Assembly: GCF_050947875.1 (NCBI RefSeq)
Contig: NC_134574.1
Span: forward strand, 110,595,969 to 110,659,968
Source: Dermacentor variabilis
Lineage: Eukaryota > Arthropoda > Arachnida > Ixodida > Ixodidae
DNA: 64,000 bases
Direction: 5' to 3'
In this document: positions 44,620 to 57,427 of the stretch, in pieces
Position numbering within the stretch: position 1 is the first letter of the stretch
How the letters are laid out: the number at the start of each line of letters is the position of its first letter
The notes under the pieces: generated by a model
Database searches by the model: none
The model's input: the letters and a program-made list of their open reading frames with translations, nothing else
Told to the model about the DNA's origin: nothing
Translations under genes and position numbers: made by a program

Positions 44620-47600
44620 TCGTCGGACAATGCTCCGCGGAAGACGTGTAGTCTTCTTGGATATTGCAGTACGACGGCTGCAGGCAATGCTCAGTCGGTC
44701 AACGTGGCAGTTGAATTCGCAACGGTCTTCCTGGCCAACTGAGATAGACGCCCTGCTCCAGGGGAAGGTTTTGTGTCCTTCGGTTCACCCGATGGTGACA
44801 GGCGAAGTTGGTGTTGTGTTCAGGTTTGCGTTTGACGGGTGCGTACGGTACACGAACGCTAAAAGCAGCTTCATCAGATGTCACGTTGTTGTAGCGGTTA
44901 AAATGCACTGTTGCACACAACCAAAGTCACGAAGCTAATAGTTTCTCTGGCGAATTACGACCATTTAAATCTGATTTCTACGTGATACACGCAGGCTATT
45001 TATACTTGCCTCTTCGAAGCTTCCAGCGCAATCGCTGGTGCTCATTGGTTTTAAAATGTGCAGCACCGTTCCAGTAGTTCCTGCATTCTTATCACAAAAG
45101 TTTCAGTGACAACACAAGAGAACACTAAAACAATCTAGAATGCTCTGATAAATGCCGGAGCTTCAAGTGCCAAGCGATAGCGTTTAAAACTTGCTAGCCA
45201 GTGAAAAGCGATCACCAGAAAAAGATAAACAAGTGACGTGTCAAAATTATTTAGGTAAAATCCCTACCAAAGACCGTGTTCAAAATAGTAAGTCAAATTG
45301 ACTTTAGAACTACACTTGGCAATGTTGATGATGCACAATTTAACGACCCTAGTGATTTGGTCTGTTGCTTCGAGAAGATCAAGTAGTGGTGGCAAGGCTA
45401 CGACATTAAGCGAAAGCGAACCAACTGAGAGATATTACTTTGTTACGTTAAGGCGCAATCGCTTATGACATGATGTAAAGGCGATGATTCAATGCTTGCT
45501 AACACTTTTGCTTTCCTCGGTTCTTTAGAAAAGAACAATGGCGGAAAAGAACGTCACTTTATTGACGACAATGCTAAGTGTTAGCGCGGATGTTTATAGC
45601 AGAAGAAGGAGCCCTTACTCTTTGAGTCACTTCTTAGTGAGCTAAGGCGAGACACCTTATGCGCTTTCCGACACGCGCCATCTCTAACGGGTCTGTGCTT
45701 CCTGCGTAGTGCGCAAGAACCTCCTGCGTGTGGAAGCGCATGGAAAATCTGAAATATTGTAACTGGCAGAGAACGGCTTGTTTCTTTATTCGAGTGAAAT
45801 TACGAAAATTTAGGAATCGCACTCCTTTTTTTGACGTCCATGCTTGAACTAGAAGTGTCGTTATTCCAACCGAAAGACGATGCATTCAGTGCAATAGCAA
45901 ATTTAGACGAGTAGCCAGTGTGATTCGTAGCTTTGTTGGCTGTAAAAGTCCTGTAAACATTCCCTGACTTACTAATTTATCAAGCACGATGTCAGACGCC
46001 CACGGGCAAACAGGAATGCTTTTCGCTCGACGACCGAGGGCACCCGACGTCAGATCGCGGGCGTTAGGGATCCTTCCTATCGCGCGCGAGAAGCCGCCAC
46101 CGCACGAAGCCACCATCCTTCTCGGCTGACCGTCACTTGCTTCCTTTCCCACCGACAATTGGACTTTATATGGATCACGGTGACGCCGAATACTTATTGG
46201 CTCGTCATCTGACATATGCGTTTCTTGCATGTTAAGTAATTGGGGAGTGACGTGTGAAAGCTGATGGTGCACATAAAGGGAGTGGTGCTACGAAGACACC
46301 TCAAGGTCTAAAACAAATGGACGAGCGCAAGAAGACACCGATGAAAAGCCTCGCGCGCGAGATCTTATGCGCCGTAGAAAAAAATACAAAGCACGAAATG
46401 ACCATAAAGGAGTGTACACGATAGTTTGAGGTAGGAGAAGAGGAAGAAGAAGATGTGGGAGAGAGAGACTCTGGAACTGCGTGGTTGTGCTCGGAAGCAA
46501 AAGAGCACCGGAGAAGTCAACGCCATTCGGGAGCGGGAGTGAGCTGTCGGGCGATGGGCCCAAGCTTCTAGACTCCTACTGGCAGAAGCTGCACTGCAGA
46601 ACCTCCTGAGCTAACCTCCTGAGCCAGTACAAGATACCACCATGTGACTTCCTGGGGTTCGCGCAAGGAGTGACCGGTACCTTCCGTCGACGACTTCTCG
46701 ACGTTCTTCACCTATACGGCAATGTGCCCTAACTGTTGGTGAGGGAGCCGCACCCGCCATCATTCGCTTTCTTTGTTCACTACTTGTTTGTGGCAGTCTT
46801 TATTTGTGTTTTCTGTGGAATCAGATATGAACTGCCATATTCCTGCGCAAGTAGTGAATACCTCAAATAAATCAAGAATTCCCGCTTATGCTACTGGTAA
46901 CACATTAAAAGAAACCTTTAAGCCCAGCCTCCAAAGAGTAACAGGGACTCTCTTTTATTCTGACCTAACCCGACCATGTCGGCTACTTTCTGCATTTGAA
47001 GTAAAATTCAATTCTTATTTCCTCTTTAGCCCGTGTAATAAGATCTGAAGAAGCTTTATTCATAATGTTAACATGACGCTTATTCTCGGCGCTGCATATT
47101 TGTCCGCTATCGATTATGCTGAAAATCCACACTGCAGTTTAGGCACAAATATTGTCTTCTGAAGTGTTTTTTTTCAATAATCTAATTAATTCTTTCTTGC
47201 TGGCCGAGGTTGGGATTCAACTTAAACATTTCATTCCTCTTTGAATTGAAACTAAAAAAAATAGACAATGTGTATAACAGGCACGCTCTTTGCCTCTTTT
47301 CTTTTATGAAATACCAGGAACCCGCGCTCACCTTATGACACCCGCAGTTCTTAAAGCTATGTTCAGGCACCCCTATTCGCTTCCTTTAGGAATGTGGTAA
47401 AGGACAATGATTCCCTGCCGCTTTTCTTAGAAGCAGTGTGAGGCATATTGTTTTAGAGCGCGAGGCTCCATGACAAAAGTCGCTGAACTATTCTGTAGAG
47501 GTCTACGCTCTCTCTCTCAGGTAGATACTTGCTGGTCTGGCATAGCATTTTTACGCAGAATGTCTTCGTCTATTGCTTCATTTATATTTTTAAGTGGCAT

Positions 47601-48929
47601 TGGGAGTGACAGCAAAAATCGCCTTCCTCGTGCTCGGTGGTCCTGTAAACTATTAACTGCATAGTGTCGTGAATACCTACGCATATATAGTACACGCTAC
47701 CGTAATTGCTAAAACACATCTTATTACAATCTCTTTCCGGCTGAAACTTGTCATCTGATTATTTGAAAGGGCGACAGAACGTTCTTGCTTATATTATACG
47801 AGTGGAACGCGGCGCGATTATTTCAAACCTTTCTCCAAGCCATACAGCCGCTCACAAGTGTACACAGGCCACGATCGTGACCCGTAGATACACACTAAAT
47901 GTCGCATCGCAGCAGAAACCATGACATTATAGATTTGAACTGGCGTCCACGTGATGAGAAAAAGTGTCGCTACATCATTATAGCTAAACGGATTTACGAA
48001 CCAGCTGCACTAGCGGGTTGAACCCGTTGAACAAAGTTGGAGATACTGTTAGGCAGCGTCAGCTCGCTATCCAGCACTCTCGTCAGGTCCTCGATCGTGG
48101 TTATCTATTTCAATTATTAGTCCAACTGCCCCGTTGCCGAAACCTCTCGCAGCATACAGAGGTCCTGTTCAGTCGTGAAACACCTTCTGGGTTGTTTTGC
48201 ATATAGGTGAGCCAGCGCCACGTTTTAACACATGCAACTGCTTGTCTTGACGGTGGCCGCAAAGTTTGTTTCTCAAAAACGCTGGTCCGCTGCGCGCACC
48301 CCACTGCGGAAAGGAGACAAGCCTGCAACGGCGTGCAACGGTCCGAAACGTAAAACACTCGCCGCCCCGGCTTATAGCACATGCGCTGAAGCGTCTCCGC
48401 TCACCTTCTGCGCCAACTGGGCAAAAATCGGCTCAGCTATAACTCTCGATTGTGTGCCCACTAAATCCACTACACACATACAACACGTAACAATCACATA
48501 TATGCATTCCTCGCGTGGTAGATGCACCCGTGCCCACCATGCGACCCATGACGATAATATATGCATTCCGCTGGTTCAGTCCATATTGAGAGGGCTTACA
48601 GTGGTAACAATAAAACGTTGTGGTGTCTGGATGAGTAGAACTAGAGATATTATCTTAGCGAATAACGATGCAGAAACGTGAATTTGAGTGTTCTCGAGTA
48701 CCATACACAAGTCTCGAACTGCGCTCGCATCTTTCACGCCACTACCGGATATCGATAAACCGAAATGTTCATTGAGAGCGCCTTTATGCAGGATATCCGC
48801 ACACAAAATAGAGACGGGGATTTTTTTGCGGTAATGAAAAATCGACGTTTCTTCTTTATATCTATAATGCTGACGACTGTGCAATAGGAAGAAAGTCAAA
48901 TCAAAATTTACATATCTTAATCTTGCTCT
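44620..48929. repeat. Segmental duplication block P2, left part (non-coding)
   Basis: Partner of P1 (see 1-6,265). The match is clear from about 46,230 and patchy before that. It lacks LINE A1, which P1 carries at the site matching about 48,410. Small open frames (for example 48,232-48,681) show no motifs. No gene. Confidence 0.6.
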
Positions 48930-49912
48930 GGGGCCCTATAACGCAAAACTATTCCAATATGTTTATATTCCAATCTCCTTATGTCAAATTTGCGTAACCG
49001 CCGACGCAAGCGTCGGGCGGTGACCCAAAGTGTTGTCTGAAGAGACCAATCAACCGCTTTCCTCGATCATAGGAGGTCATTTTTGTTTGCTTGAAAAACA
49101 AATAACGTTGCCTACATTTAGCGGCTTGCCGTATCTAATTGGCTGACAAGAGGCGAGGAGCACACCAAAGTGGAAAGGGATTTGATGGGGCGAACTACTG
49201 TACTGAAAATCGATAAGCGGATGAAGAGCGTTGTGCCGGCGTCTGCGATTGGTGCGCTTTCCCTCACTTAGTTTGCGGTGGCTGGTAGAAAATCGCGGCG
49301 GCATGCAACGGAAGCTTAAGAATGACACTACAATGGATCCTTAATAAAGAAGCTTTGGTAAAACGAGGTCGTAAACGTGCCGAAAGTGCTCGAAAACGTT
49401 ACACGGCCACGCAAGAAGTTTTATTACACGCAAATAAACCCATGCTCTTCGGCAGGTGCGGGTAGCCAGTGCCTGAGGGATTGCGGCAGCCATCTTTTAT
49501 TCCTTTCGGAACAGGGCAGGCTGCGGCTATTCAGAAGAATATTCAGTTTAGTTCGGCATATAATGCATCTTTAACACGTACAGCTCACTTTGACGCGGTG
49601 AGTTTTCGCGGCTTTGTGACGTCGCGTGAAGGGCAGATGAAGTGGGCGCACTCCGAACACTCATGACAAATAGCCGAGGGCTAATGTTGAGAAGGCGTCG
49701 AATCAGAAATAACTATATTTCTTTGTTCGGTCAAATTATGTATAATCAGTGTGTACACGTCATATCAGATGGGGAGCTATCGCGGTTTTTGGGACATCGT
49801 GTGACAGACAGGCGAATTAGGAGTGGTCCAAAAAAGTTTTCAACCGATCACGGAGGGCTGATTGCAGAATTGGAATAGAAAAGTTAAGAATAGTTTTACG
49901 TTACAGCGCCCC
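48930..49912. mobile_element. TIR element copy 2 (983 bp)
   Basis: It starts GGGGCCCTATAACGCAAAA and ends with the reverse complement of GGGGCGCTGTAACGTAAAA, an imperfect terminal inverted repeat that continues as ACTATTC on both sides. P1 runs straight through the matching site at 6,265-6,285, so this is a true insertion. No ORF resembles a transposase. The flanks do not show an unambiguous target duplication. Confidence 0.75.
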
Positions 49913-52035
49913 TGCACACCAGAAATAACATTTTACGAATATTCCAATCAAGGTGCCCCTTAAGTTCTCGAGACTCCGTATATTCACCGACTACCATGTC
50001 TATTTTTGGCAATATCAGTATGAAAGGTGCACAGCCAAGAGAGCTACGTGTTGGACACGGAACCTAACTGCAACCCAGTTAAACATTAAGGAAAACATGA
50101 AACACATTAAGGCTCTATGTATACTCTTTTTATAGTCTTTTTATACAGTGATGGTGCCATGTGGCTTACTTATGGTAATTAGCATTCTTTGCCTACTCGA
50201 GCACGTCTTTCATCTATCTATCAACACATCTATCTATTCAATGGATATATCGATCTTACCCGTTACGCTTACGCAGTCACCCAAGTTGTCTGTCTGCTTG
50301 TGCCTCTAGGCGTGTATCGTGTCATGACCACGCTCCCATTTTTGTTGCGCCCTCTATTCTGACTCACTGGCCCTTCAACTCGCCGTCCACGACGGCAAAG
50401 TGATCCTCAATGCCTTGTGTCGGATTACCCACGCAACTGTGAAATATTGGCTAGAATAAAATGTTGTTCTGCATTATAATTACCTACTGTTTCCATGACG
50501 TTAAAATGGCGACTTTTACAAATGTTTAGCCTTGATTTTGTGCCTCGAAGTGAATTGGGAATAAGCAAGCATAGTTGTTTTTTTTTCGTAGCACAAAAAT
50601 AGTGGTGTTTTTCGGGAACAGTATTTTAAAGCGTGAAGGACGACTAGGTTTCCTAGCTAGCGTTACTGAAGCTACCTAAATATTACAAAATTTCGTGACG
50701 ATCATTACATCTGTTGAATAGAAGTGAGGTCAGGAAGACGGTGGACTACCACATTAATCGTATGCTAATCGCATTAACGTCAACAGTAGTCACGAGATGT
50801 ATTCTGCCATACCCTTAAAAGAATACGTTGTTTCTTACATAGGTTTTTCTAAATTTAGCTTTGACACCCTTAATATGGCAGTTGATGTGCCATTTGTCGC
50901 GTAATACGTGTTCCTAACAATCAACCTGTGAGCGGCTACACAAAATCGGTCAGCTATCTTTCACAATAATGGAAGGCTACGGCGAAGTCTAACTTTGTTC
51001 AAAGGAAACACGTTGTGCAAATGTTAACGAGTTCTCAATATGTACAATTATGAACAGAAGCACAGAGTTGGACTGCTGGCAGCGTTAGAGATTTCGGTCT
51101 CTAGTAGCAGGTGGATTTCAAGCTGATAAATTTTTGTCGATATAACTGCAGGTTAAGGAAGACACCAATAAATGAGACCAAAATTGATGGCGTTGACGGT
51201 ATGGCAGCAGATGCATAACGACATTGTAACGACGATGAGAGTTTATCGGTAACAGTGTAATGCTTGCAAGCTCAGTGTGTGCTGAAGGATCAATGCAGTG
51301 AGTGTGTAATGACGGTTGAATGACGACCAAGCCATGACGACAGTGCATGGCGAAGCTGGAGTGACGACAGTGGAAGTAGAATGACGACATCACGGCAGGG
51401 ATATGACGACGAATGCGTGACGGCTTTATCAGGAGAATGGCTTGTCCACTATCACGTAATGAGAATCATGACTAAACTCGAATGATGACGAAAGAATGAC
51501 CACAAAGGCATCAGGAACACGAACCTAGTAGCATCATCTAGTCCAGAACTTTGGGCACTGGGTCTGCGGAAGAGTCTATATAGACGCATTCGTAGATAAA
51601 TGTACTGACTGATAGGTTACGACAGCATGGCCACGATGTAAGAACAACTAGGACATGACAGAAACAGCATAATCACCATTGAATGAGAAAACCATGATTT
51701 TGATTGCGCGAGGAAAAAATGATGTTCATAGCTCGATCACAGGCCGGTCGGTTGCTAACATCTGTTTCACGACTAGTTGAATGTGCATAGGCGTAAAAGT
51801 GAACTGAAGAGAACGAAAACTGTATCTGCGTAAAAGTGAACTGAAGAGAACGAAAACTGTATCTGCAACATGTGACAAGATTCGCCAACATATTGTGCGA
51901 ATGCTACCGCTATTTTTAGAAGTGCGTCTTTGTTCGCAAAGCTTCGAAGAGGGGGCTCTATTTACCGTGCTGACTATTTCGGCGGTCGCTTTGAATATTC
52001 AGAACACAAAAGCTTCGGCTGTGAAGCATCGGTCT
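49913..52035. repeat. Segmental duplication block P2, right part (non-coding)
   Basis: Partner of 6,290-6,466, 7,077-7,352, 8,849-9,862 and 30,743-31,330 of P1, uninterrupted by A2, the 1.5-kb segment or LINE D. It contains a local 42-bp tandem duplication: 'gcgtaaaagtgaactgaaga' starts at 51,792 and again at 51,829. No gene. Confidence 0.65.
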
Positions 52036-52682
52036 GCTCAAAGTTAGCTAACACGGACATTGTACATTGAGAAAGCATAGTCTCCTGGATGGTCAACAGT
52101 AGAAGCGCTACGTCAAATATAGGCCGTAGTGTAGATATCACGTGCCAAAGCGTCTATGACGAATCTACGCTCCCTGTGTGGGAACAGCACTGTCCAATTT
52201 CAGGAATTACGTAGAAAATCAATAGTTGTTTTGCACTATCGACCATAACAAGGCTACATCATTATTAAGCGGACTCTTTTGACCGAACTGTATTGAACAA
52301 AACTAACAGGACATATAATTGCGGCACTACTCCGAACACAGCAAAATAAAGAGGACCTTGTGCAATGTTTTCATCCATTTTGTAGGCATATAGGCAATTG
52401 TATGCGCGGCCAATCGTGTTATCGTTATTAGGGTTATCTTTCAACATATTACTGTGTTTTCAAGCATTGGAAGCGCCGGAGATCTCATAGTCAATCAGCA
52501 ATCAATGTCTTAGTCGTCATTCTGAGAAATTACTTACATTTTGAAGCTTCAAAATGTTTTCACCTTCTGGTAACGTGTTCACTAACACAACCACACTACT
52601 TCATCAGAGGGCGCCGCTATACCACGTTATTGCAGGAAAAAATGACTCGCCTTCGCGGCCCTGCGAAAATGGATGTCCAGCT
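52036..52682. repeat. Left 647-bp direct repeat flanking LINE F
   Basis: Matches 57,700-58,347 with about a dozen differences, roughly 98 percent identity by eye. Its left border is continuous with the P2 flank, as in P1 near 31,334. It includes the minus-strand frame starting MLKDNPNNDNTIGRAYNCLY, also found in the right copy. Confidence 0.93.
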
Positions 52683-55573
52683 GTGTCCCTGTGTCGGGGG
52701 TACCGCGCGGCGTCTACGAAGAGCACCCCCTCCTGCGCGCCGTGGTTTTTGAGAATCGGTTTCGTGCGGCATTTTCTTCTCTCGACATTGTGCACAGGAT
52801 GCATGTTCTTCGGGATATTTTCCGTGTTGATTGCGGCTCGGACGTCTGGGTGAATCTGCATCTTGGGGCCGTTCATTCCGTGGTAGTTTATGCCGATCTT
52901 TTCCATGATTTCTCTGGCCGCCTTGGTTCCGGAGAGTCTTTCGAGTTGCGCTATTCTCTGTGCTTCTGCGATCTCCTCCAGCGTGTTATGCACTCCGAGT
53001 TGTAGTAACCTTTCGTTTCTTGTGTATCGGGGGAGACCCAGTGCTGTTCTGTACGCTTTTCTAATGAGCGCGTCGATCCTGTCTTTCTCGGCCTTGTTCC
53101 AGTGGACGAATGCCGCCACGTACGCGACGTGGCTGATCGCGAAGGCCTGAACGAGCCGCACAACGTTTCTTTCTTTAATGCCCCTACTGTTGTTGGAGAC
53201 TCTCTGTATTAGCCGAATGGCCGCCGTGACTTTCTTTTCCAGGCGTGTTATAATGTCCGTGTTTGTTCCCCTGGCTTCGATCCAGAGACCCAGAACTGTA
53301 ATCTTTTGGACCATGGGTATCTCCGTGCCTTTCCTCGTGGTTAATCTGATTCCCCTTTTGTGTAGTTCCGCTACGTCCCTGGACGGTTTGCCGAACCTCC
53401 TGGGGCGCTAGAGCAGCAGTTCCGATTTTTCCGGCGAGCATTCAAGTCCGGTGCCCTCTAGGTGATTTTCGATTGCCTCCACCGCCCCTTGAAGTCTGTT
53501 CTCCATATCGCCCTCGCTTGCGTCTTTCGTGGTCCAAATCGTAATTTCGTCTGCATAAACGGTGTGATTAATGCCTTCTATTCGGTCCAGTTTTTCCGAT
53601 AGTTCAATCATGACGAGGTTGAAGAGCATCGTTGACACGACGGACCCTTGCGGCGTGCCAGCGGTGCCCATGTCCACCTGGATACTCTCCTCCTCGTCCA
53701 GTCTGATTCTGGCTGTTCTTCCCGTAAGGAAATTTCGGATAAAATTATACGTTCGTTCGCCCAGGCCGAGTTGAACGATTCTGTCGAGTATGGCCGTGTG
53801 CTTGACCCTGTCGAAGGCCTTCTTTAGATCAAGTCCAAGTATTGCCCTCAAGCCCCGCCCCGTGGTATCTATGACTTGCTCCTTTAGTTGTATCATGGCG
53901 TCTTGTGTAGAGAGCCCTCTTATGAAGCCAATCGTGTTGCTGTGGTACAGGTCGTTTGACTCCAGGTAGCCGTTAACTCTACTCAGGCAAGCGTGCTCCA
54001 TCACTTTACCAACGCAGGAAGTGAGAGAGATCGGCCGCATGTTCTGTATTTCTAAGGGTTTACCTGGCTTCGGTATGAGGATCACGTCGGACCTCTTCCA
54101 TTCGTCGGGTATCTCGCCATTCCGCCAGCACTCGTTGATGTAGTCTGTCAAGCGGCTCGTTGCCTGGTCGTCCAGGTTCCGGAGCATCTTGTTGGTCACT
54201 TTGTCGGGGCCCGGAGCCGACTTGGTCTTGATGGTCTGCAGGACGGCCTTGATTTCTTGCTGGGAGAAATCTCTGTCGAGGTCTTCGTTGGCAGAGCCCG
54301 AGTAGTTCCGGTGTTCAACGGCTGGAGGTCTCTCAAGGTAGAGCTTGACGATTTCATCACCCATTTCACGGATGTTCCCTTTGTACTTGTGTCTGAGCTT
54401 GGTCATTTCCGCTTTCGCCGCTGTCTTCGTTCCCGACGGGTCGAGCAGGTGCTTGAGGATCTTCCACGTCTTGCCCGTGTTGATGTTGCCGTCCATGGCG
54501 TCGCATACCTCGTCCCAATCCTGATTGCATAACTGGGCGCAGTGTGCTTCGATGGTCTTGTTTAGTTCCGCGATTTTGCGCCTGAGATTTCTATTGTGTT
54601 TTTGCCCTTGCAGCCGTTTCTGGATGGATTTTTTGGCTTTAAGAGTTGCGCGAGCCTGCTGTCCATCCGCGGAGAGTGACCACCACCATTGTCGTCGTCT
54701 TCATGTTCGCGTCGAGCCTCCCAGTCGTCCCACTCCATCTCGGTCGTGGCCTTTTCTACGTCTCGTAGCAGCTTTCCGTTCCATTCCTCTATGTTTCTTA
54801 TGGGTCCCTGTTCTTTTTCGTCTCTGATGTTGCGGAATTTGTCCCAGTCTACTAGCCGGAACTTATGTTTTATTCCTTTCGTGACGCGGGCCTCTCCTAG
54901 GGCTATGCTGAGTATCCTGTGATCGCTCCCCAGGTCCTCGAAGGTGTTCTCCCAGGTGATTCTCCCGGCTCTCCTGCATAGCGTTAGGTCTGGTGTGGTG
55001 TCCCCATGGGGGCCCGCACCCACTCTGGTGTGTGAGGCCGGCTCGTTGAGAAGGGTTAGGCCGGCCTTTTCTATGAGGTCGGCCAGATTTTTTCCCTTCT
55101 TGGACGAGTGTCCATGTCCCCACTGCGTGTGTGGAGCGTTGAAGTCGCCTCCGATGACGAGCCTGTTGTCGCCGGCGATGGTCAACGTTTCGTTTATTAA
55201 ATCTTCGAAATTGTGTGTTAGGCCCTTTTTGGACGGGCTGCTGTAGACGTTCAGGACGAAAGTGCTGCTCTCCTTCTTGCTGCGTGGCACCACTTCTATG
55301 AGGATGTGGCTAATGTCCGTAATTTTTCTCATAATTCTCGGGATCGCGACCATTCCATTTTTTGACTAATGTGGTCACGACTATGTCCCTCCCCGTCCCT
55401 TTTGTGCGTTGTTTGTGGGTGGCGTACCCGGCAATTTTGGCGTGGTCGAATGTTTCCTGGAGAATGATTACGTCGGGCTTTTGTCTTTTTGCGGTCAATT
55501 TAATGTGTTGTGTCATTGTTGCTTTTTTGTTTGAGAAGCTGCGGCAGTTCCACTGCCAGATGACGAGCCATCT
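52683..55573 (-). pseudogene. LINE F ORF2: endonuclease, RT, start of RNase H
   Basis: The frame opens right after the ORF1 stop (WLVIWQWNCRSFSNKK) with no in-frame ATG until 55,516. Endonuclease: QWNCRSF, VIILQETF, IGGDFNAPHTQWG, DTTPDLTLC, LGSDHRIL; a frameshift lies at about 55,330. A second shift near 54,530 leads to the RT: APGPDKVTNKML, NMRPISLTSCVGKVMEH, GLDLKKAFDRVKH, GTPQGSVVS and a catalytic box YADE instead of YADD. A TAG at 53,408-53,410 interrupts it; then PRYTRNERLLQLGVHNTLEEIA and FVDAARYPRH. Three lesions plus the 3' loss make it inactive. Confidence 0.85.
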
Positions 55574-57427
55574 TTACGAGAGCTTCTTCTCCAGCTCTGC
55601 GAGCCGCCTGTCGTACTTTAGGGCCTGCGCCTTCCTCTCTGCCTCGCTGTCACTAATGCGCGCCGCCAACATCTCGAACATTTTCTCCATTTTGCCAGAG
55701 AGTTTGTTGAGCATGTCCTCAAGGACGTCAGTTTTTTTTGTGCTAGGTCGGGGTCTCTTGACCTCCTGTACCGAAGCGACCTGTTCGTTGGTCTTGGTCT
55801 CCGGGATTTTACGCTTGGCGCCCAGTGGGTGTGCTACATCTGCTACCATATCCACTTCCTCCTCCATTGCTTCGGTGGATGAGGTGGAGACGGAAGCGAA
55901 GGCGGCTGACGGGGGCGGCGATTGTGTCTGCATTTTGGTAAGTATTTCATTAAGTGTTTTCTGTAGTTCGTCAATTTTTTGGGCTGATTCGCTGTTTTGT
56001 TTTTTTGCCTTTTCTAGCTCCTGTTTGAGTAGCTGGTTTTCCATTCGATATTCCTTCACGCGCTCCTCTATGTGATCGTACCTGCCCCTATCGTTACTGG
56101 TATTGCCGGACCTTCCCGATTCGCGATTGGCCACTTCGTCTGACCAGCTCACCTTTGCTGGTGTCGTCTGTTCTTGCTTCATCCCGCTCGTTTCGGGCTT
56201 CGTCCCCCTCGAGGTGGATATGTATCCACTCCCGGTCCTGTCCCTGTTCCTGGACCTGGACCTCGAGGTCGGTCGTCCCTGCGCTCCCGGCCTTGATCTG
56301 GATCTGTCCCTGGACCTCGAGATCGGTCGTCCCCGCGCTTCCGGCCTGGACATGGATCTGGATCTGGACCTGGAGCTGGACTTGGATCTGGGCGCGGGAG
56401 ATGGTTGTGTGTGGTTGCTGTCCCCGCCGTCAGGTTTTTGTGAGCCGGCTACTCGCAAGAGTTCTTCCTCGTTTCTTCTCGCTGTCCATCTTCTTAGGTT
56501 TACTATGTACGGTGTCTTGTATTTAGCCCTGCAAGTCCGGTCCGCCGTAGGGTGAGCTTCTCCGCAGAGCTTGCATTTAGGTGTGCATTCGTGGTCTTTG
56601 GCCGGGTTTTTGCTACCGCACGCCGGGCACAGCTTGTCGTCCGGTCTGGGGCATACATCGGGTCTGTGCCCGAGCCTGCCGCACTCTTTGCAAAAGTCTA
56701 TTTGTTTCCGATAGAGGGATACTCTCATCATGATGCTGTTGAAGTGCGCCCACGCGGGGACCCTGTTGCCCTCGTACAGTAGTATCACGGTGGTCGTGCT
56801 GCCCAGTCTCTTGGCGTACGCCAGGGAAAGGTTCCTCACGTTCACCAGTGCGTGCACGAGCTGGTCGTGTGTGTAATTGAGGGGAACGTTGCGGATTATC
56901 CCCTTGGCCATCTCTTCTGGTGCCGAGACGTACGCGTTGGTCGTGTGTTTCCTCCCGTTGATTGTTATTTCCTTGATTTTGGCGACTTTAGTCGCCGTCG
57001 TCTCGTCAGGTGTGCTTACCACCAAGATGTTTTGCGTGTGGTTGGGGCAGATCGTGATGATTTCGTCGCTGCTCACTCCTGCTTCATTGCGCATCGCCTC
57101 GTCTAGGCTGGCGCTGCACGTGTTTCTGATGTTCAGCCCGTCTCTCGGTCTTACGATTATCTTGATGTCGTCTCTAGGTAGCCTGGGCATCTTGCTTGCT
57201 CGTAGAATCTTGTTCACTATGCTCTTCCCGCCTTTGCGCGTCGGGCTTCTCCAGCGGGTGCCTCGCTTGTCTGCCTCTTGGGTAGCGTTCGCGCGGCCCT
57301 TTCTTTTGTGCGTAACTTCGGTCCATCCATCCGCGTCACCGTCCTCGGCGCGGCTCGCGGGATCATCTCTGTCTTCTCTCGACTTGGTATTCAGGGTTTC
57401 CCCCACTTCTGCCTCGTCTACCTCCAT
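55574..57427 (-). CDS. LINE F ORF1, gag-like protein with CCHC knuckles, RS region and coiled coil
   Basis: An uninterrupted 617-codon frame from ATG at 57,427 to TAA at 55,574. N-terminus is acidic (MEVDEAEVGETLN), then a basic stretch. Around residues 245-310 lie three zinc knuckles, CKECGRLGHRPDVC, CPACGSKNPAKDHEC and CKLCGEAHPTADRTC, which would bind element RNA. Residues ~345-405 form an Arg/Ser-dipeptide region (SKSSSRSRSRSMSRPEARG). A coiled coil follows near 460-500 (YRMENQLLKQELEKAKKQN), and a second helical part closes the protein (LAARISDSEAERKAQ). The stop is in the same frame as ORF2. That it stays open while ORF2 is broken may be chance. Confidence 0.85.
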   Translation of the reverse strand: MEVDEAEVGETLNTKSREDRDDPASRAEDGDADGWTEVTHKRKGRANATQEADKRGTRWRSPTRKGGKSIVNKILRASKMPRLPRDDIKIIVRPRDGLNIRNTCSASLDEAMRNEAGVSSDEIITICPNHTQNILVVSTPDETTATKVAKIKEITINGRKHTTNAYVSAPEEMAKGIIRNVPLNYTHDQLVHALVNVRNLSLAYAKRLGSTTTVILLYEGNRVPAWAHFNSIMMRVSLYRKQIDFCKECGRLGHRPDVCPRPDDKLCPACGSKNPAKDHECTPKCKLCGEAHPTADRTCRAKYKTPYIVNLRRWTARRNEEELLRVAGSQKPDGGDSNHTQPSPAPRSKSSSRSRSRSMSRPEARGRPISRSRDRSRSRPGAQGRPTSRSRSRNRDRTGSGYISTSRGTKPETSGMKQEQTTPAKVSWSDEVANRESGRSGNTSNDRGRYDHIEERVKEYRMENQLLKQELEKAKKQNSESAQKIDELQKTLNEILTKMQTQSPPPSAAFASVSTSSTEAMEEEVDMVADVAHPLGAKRKIPETKTNEQVASVQEVKRPRPSTKKTDVLEDMLNKLSGKMEKMFEMLAARISDSEAERKAQALKYDRRLAELEKKLS

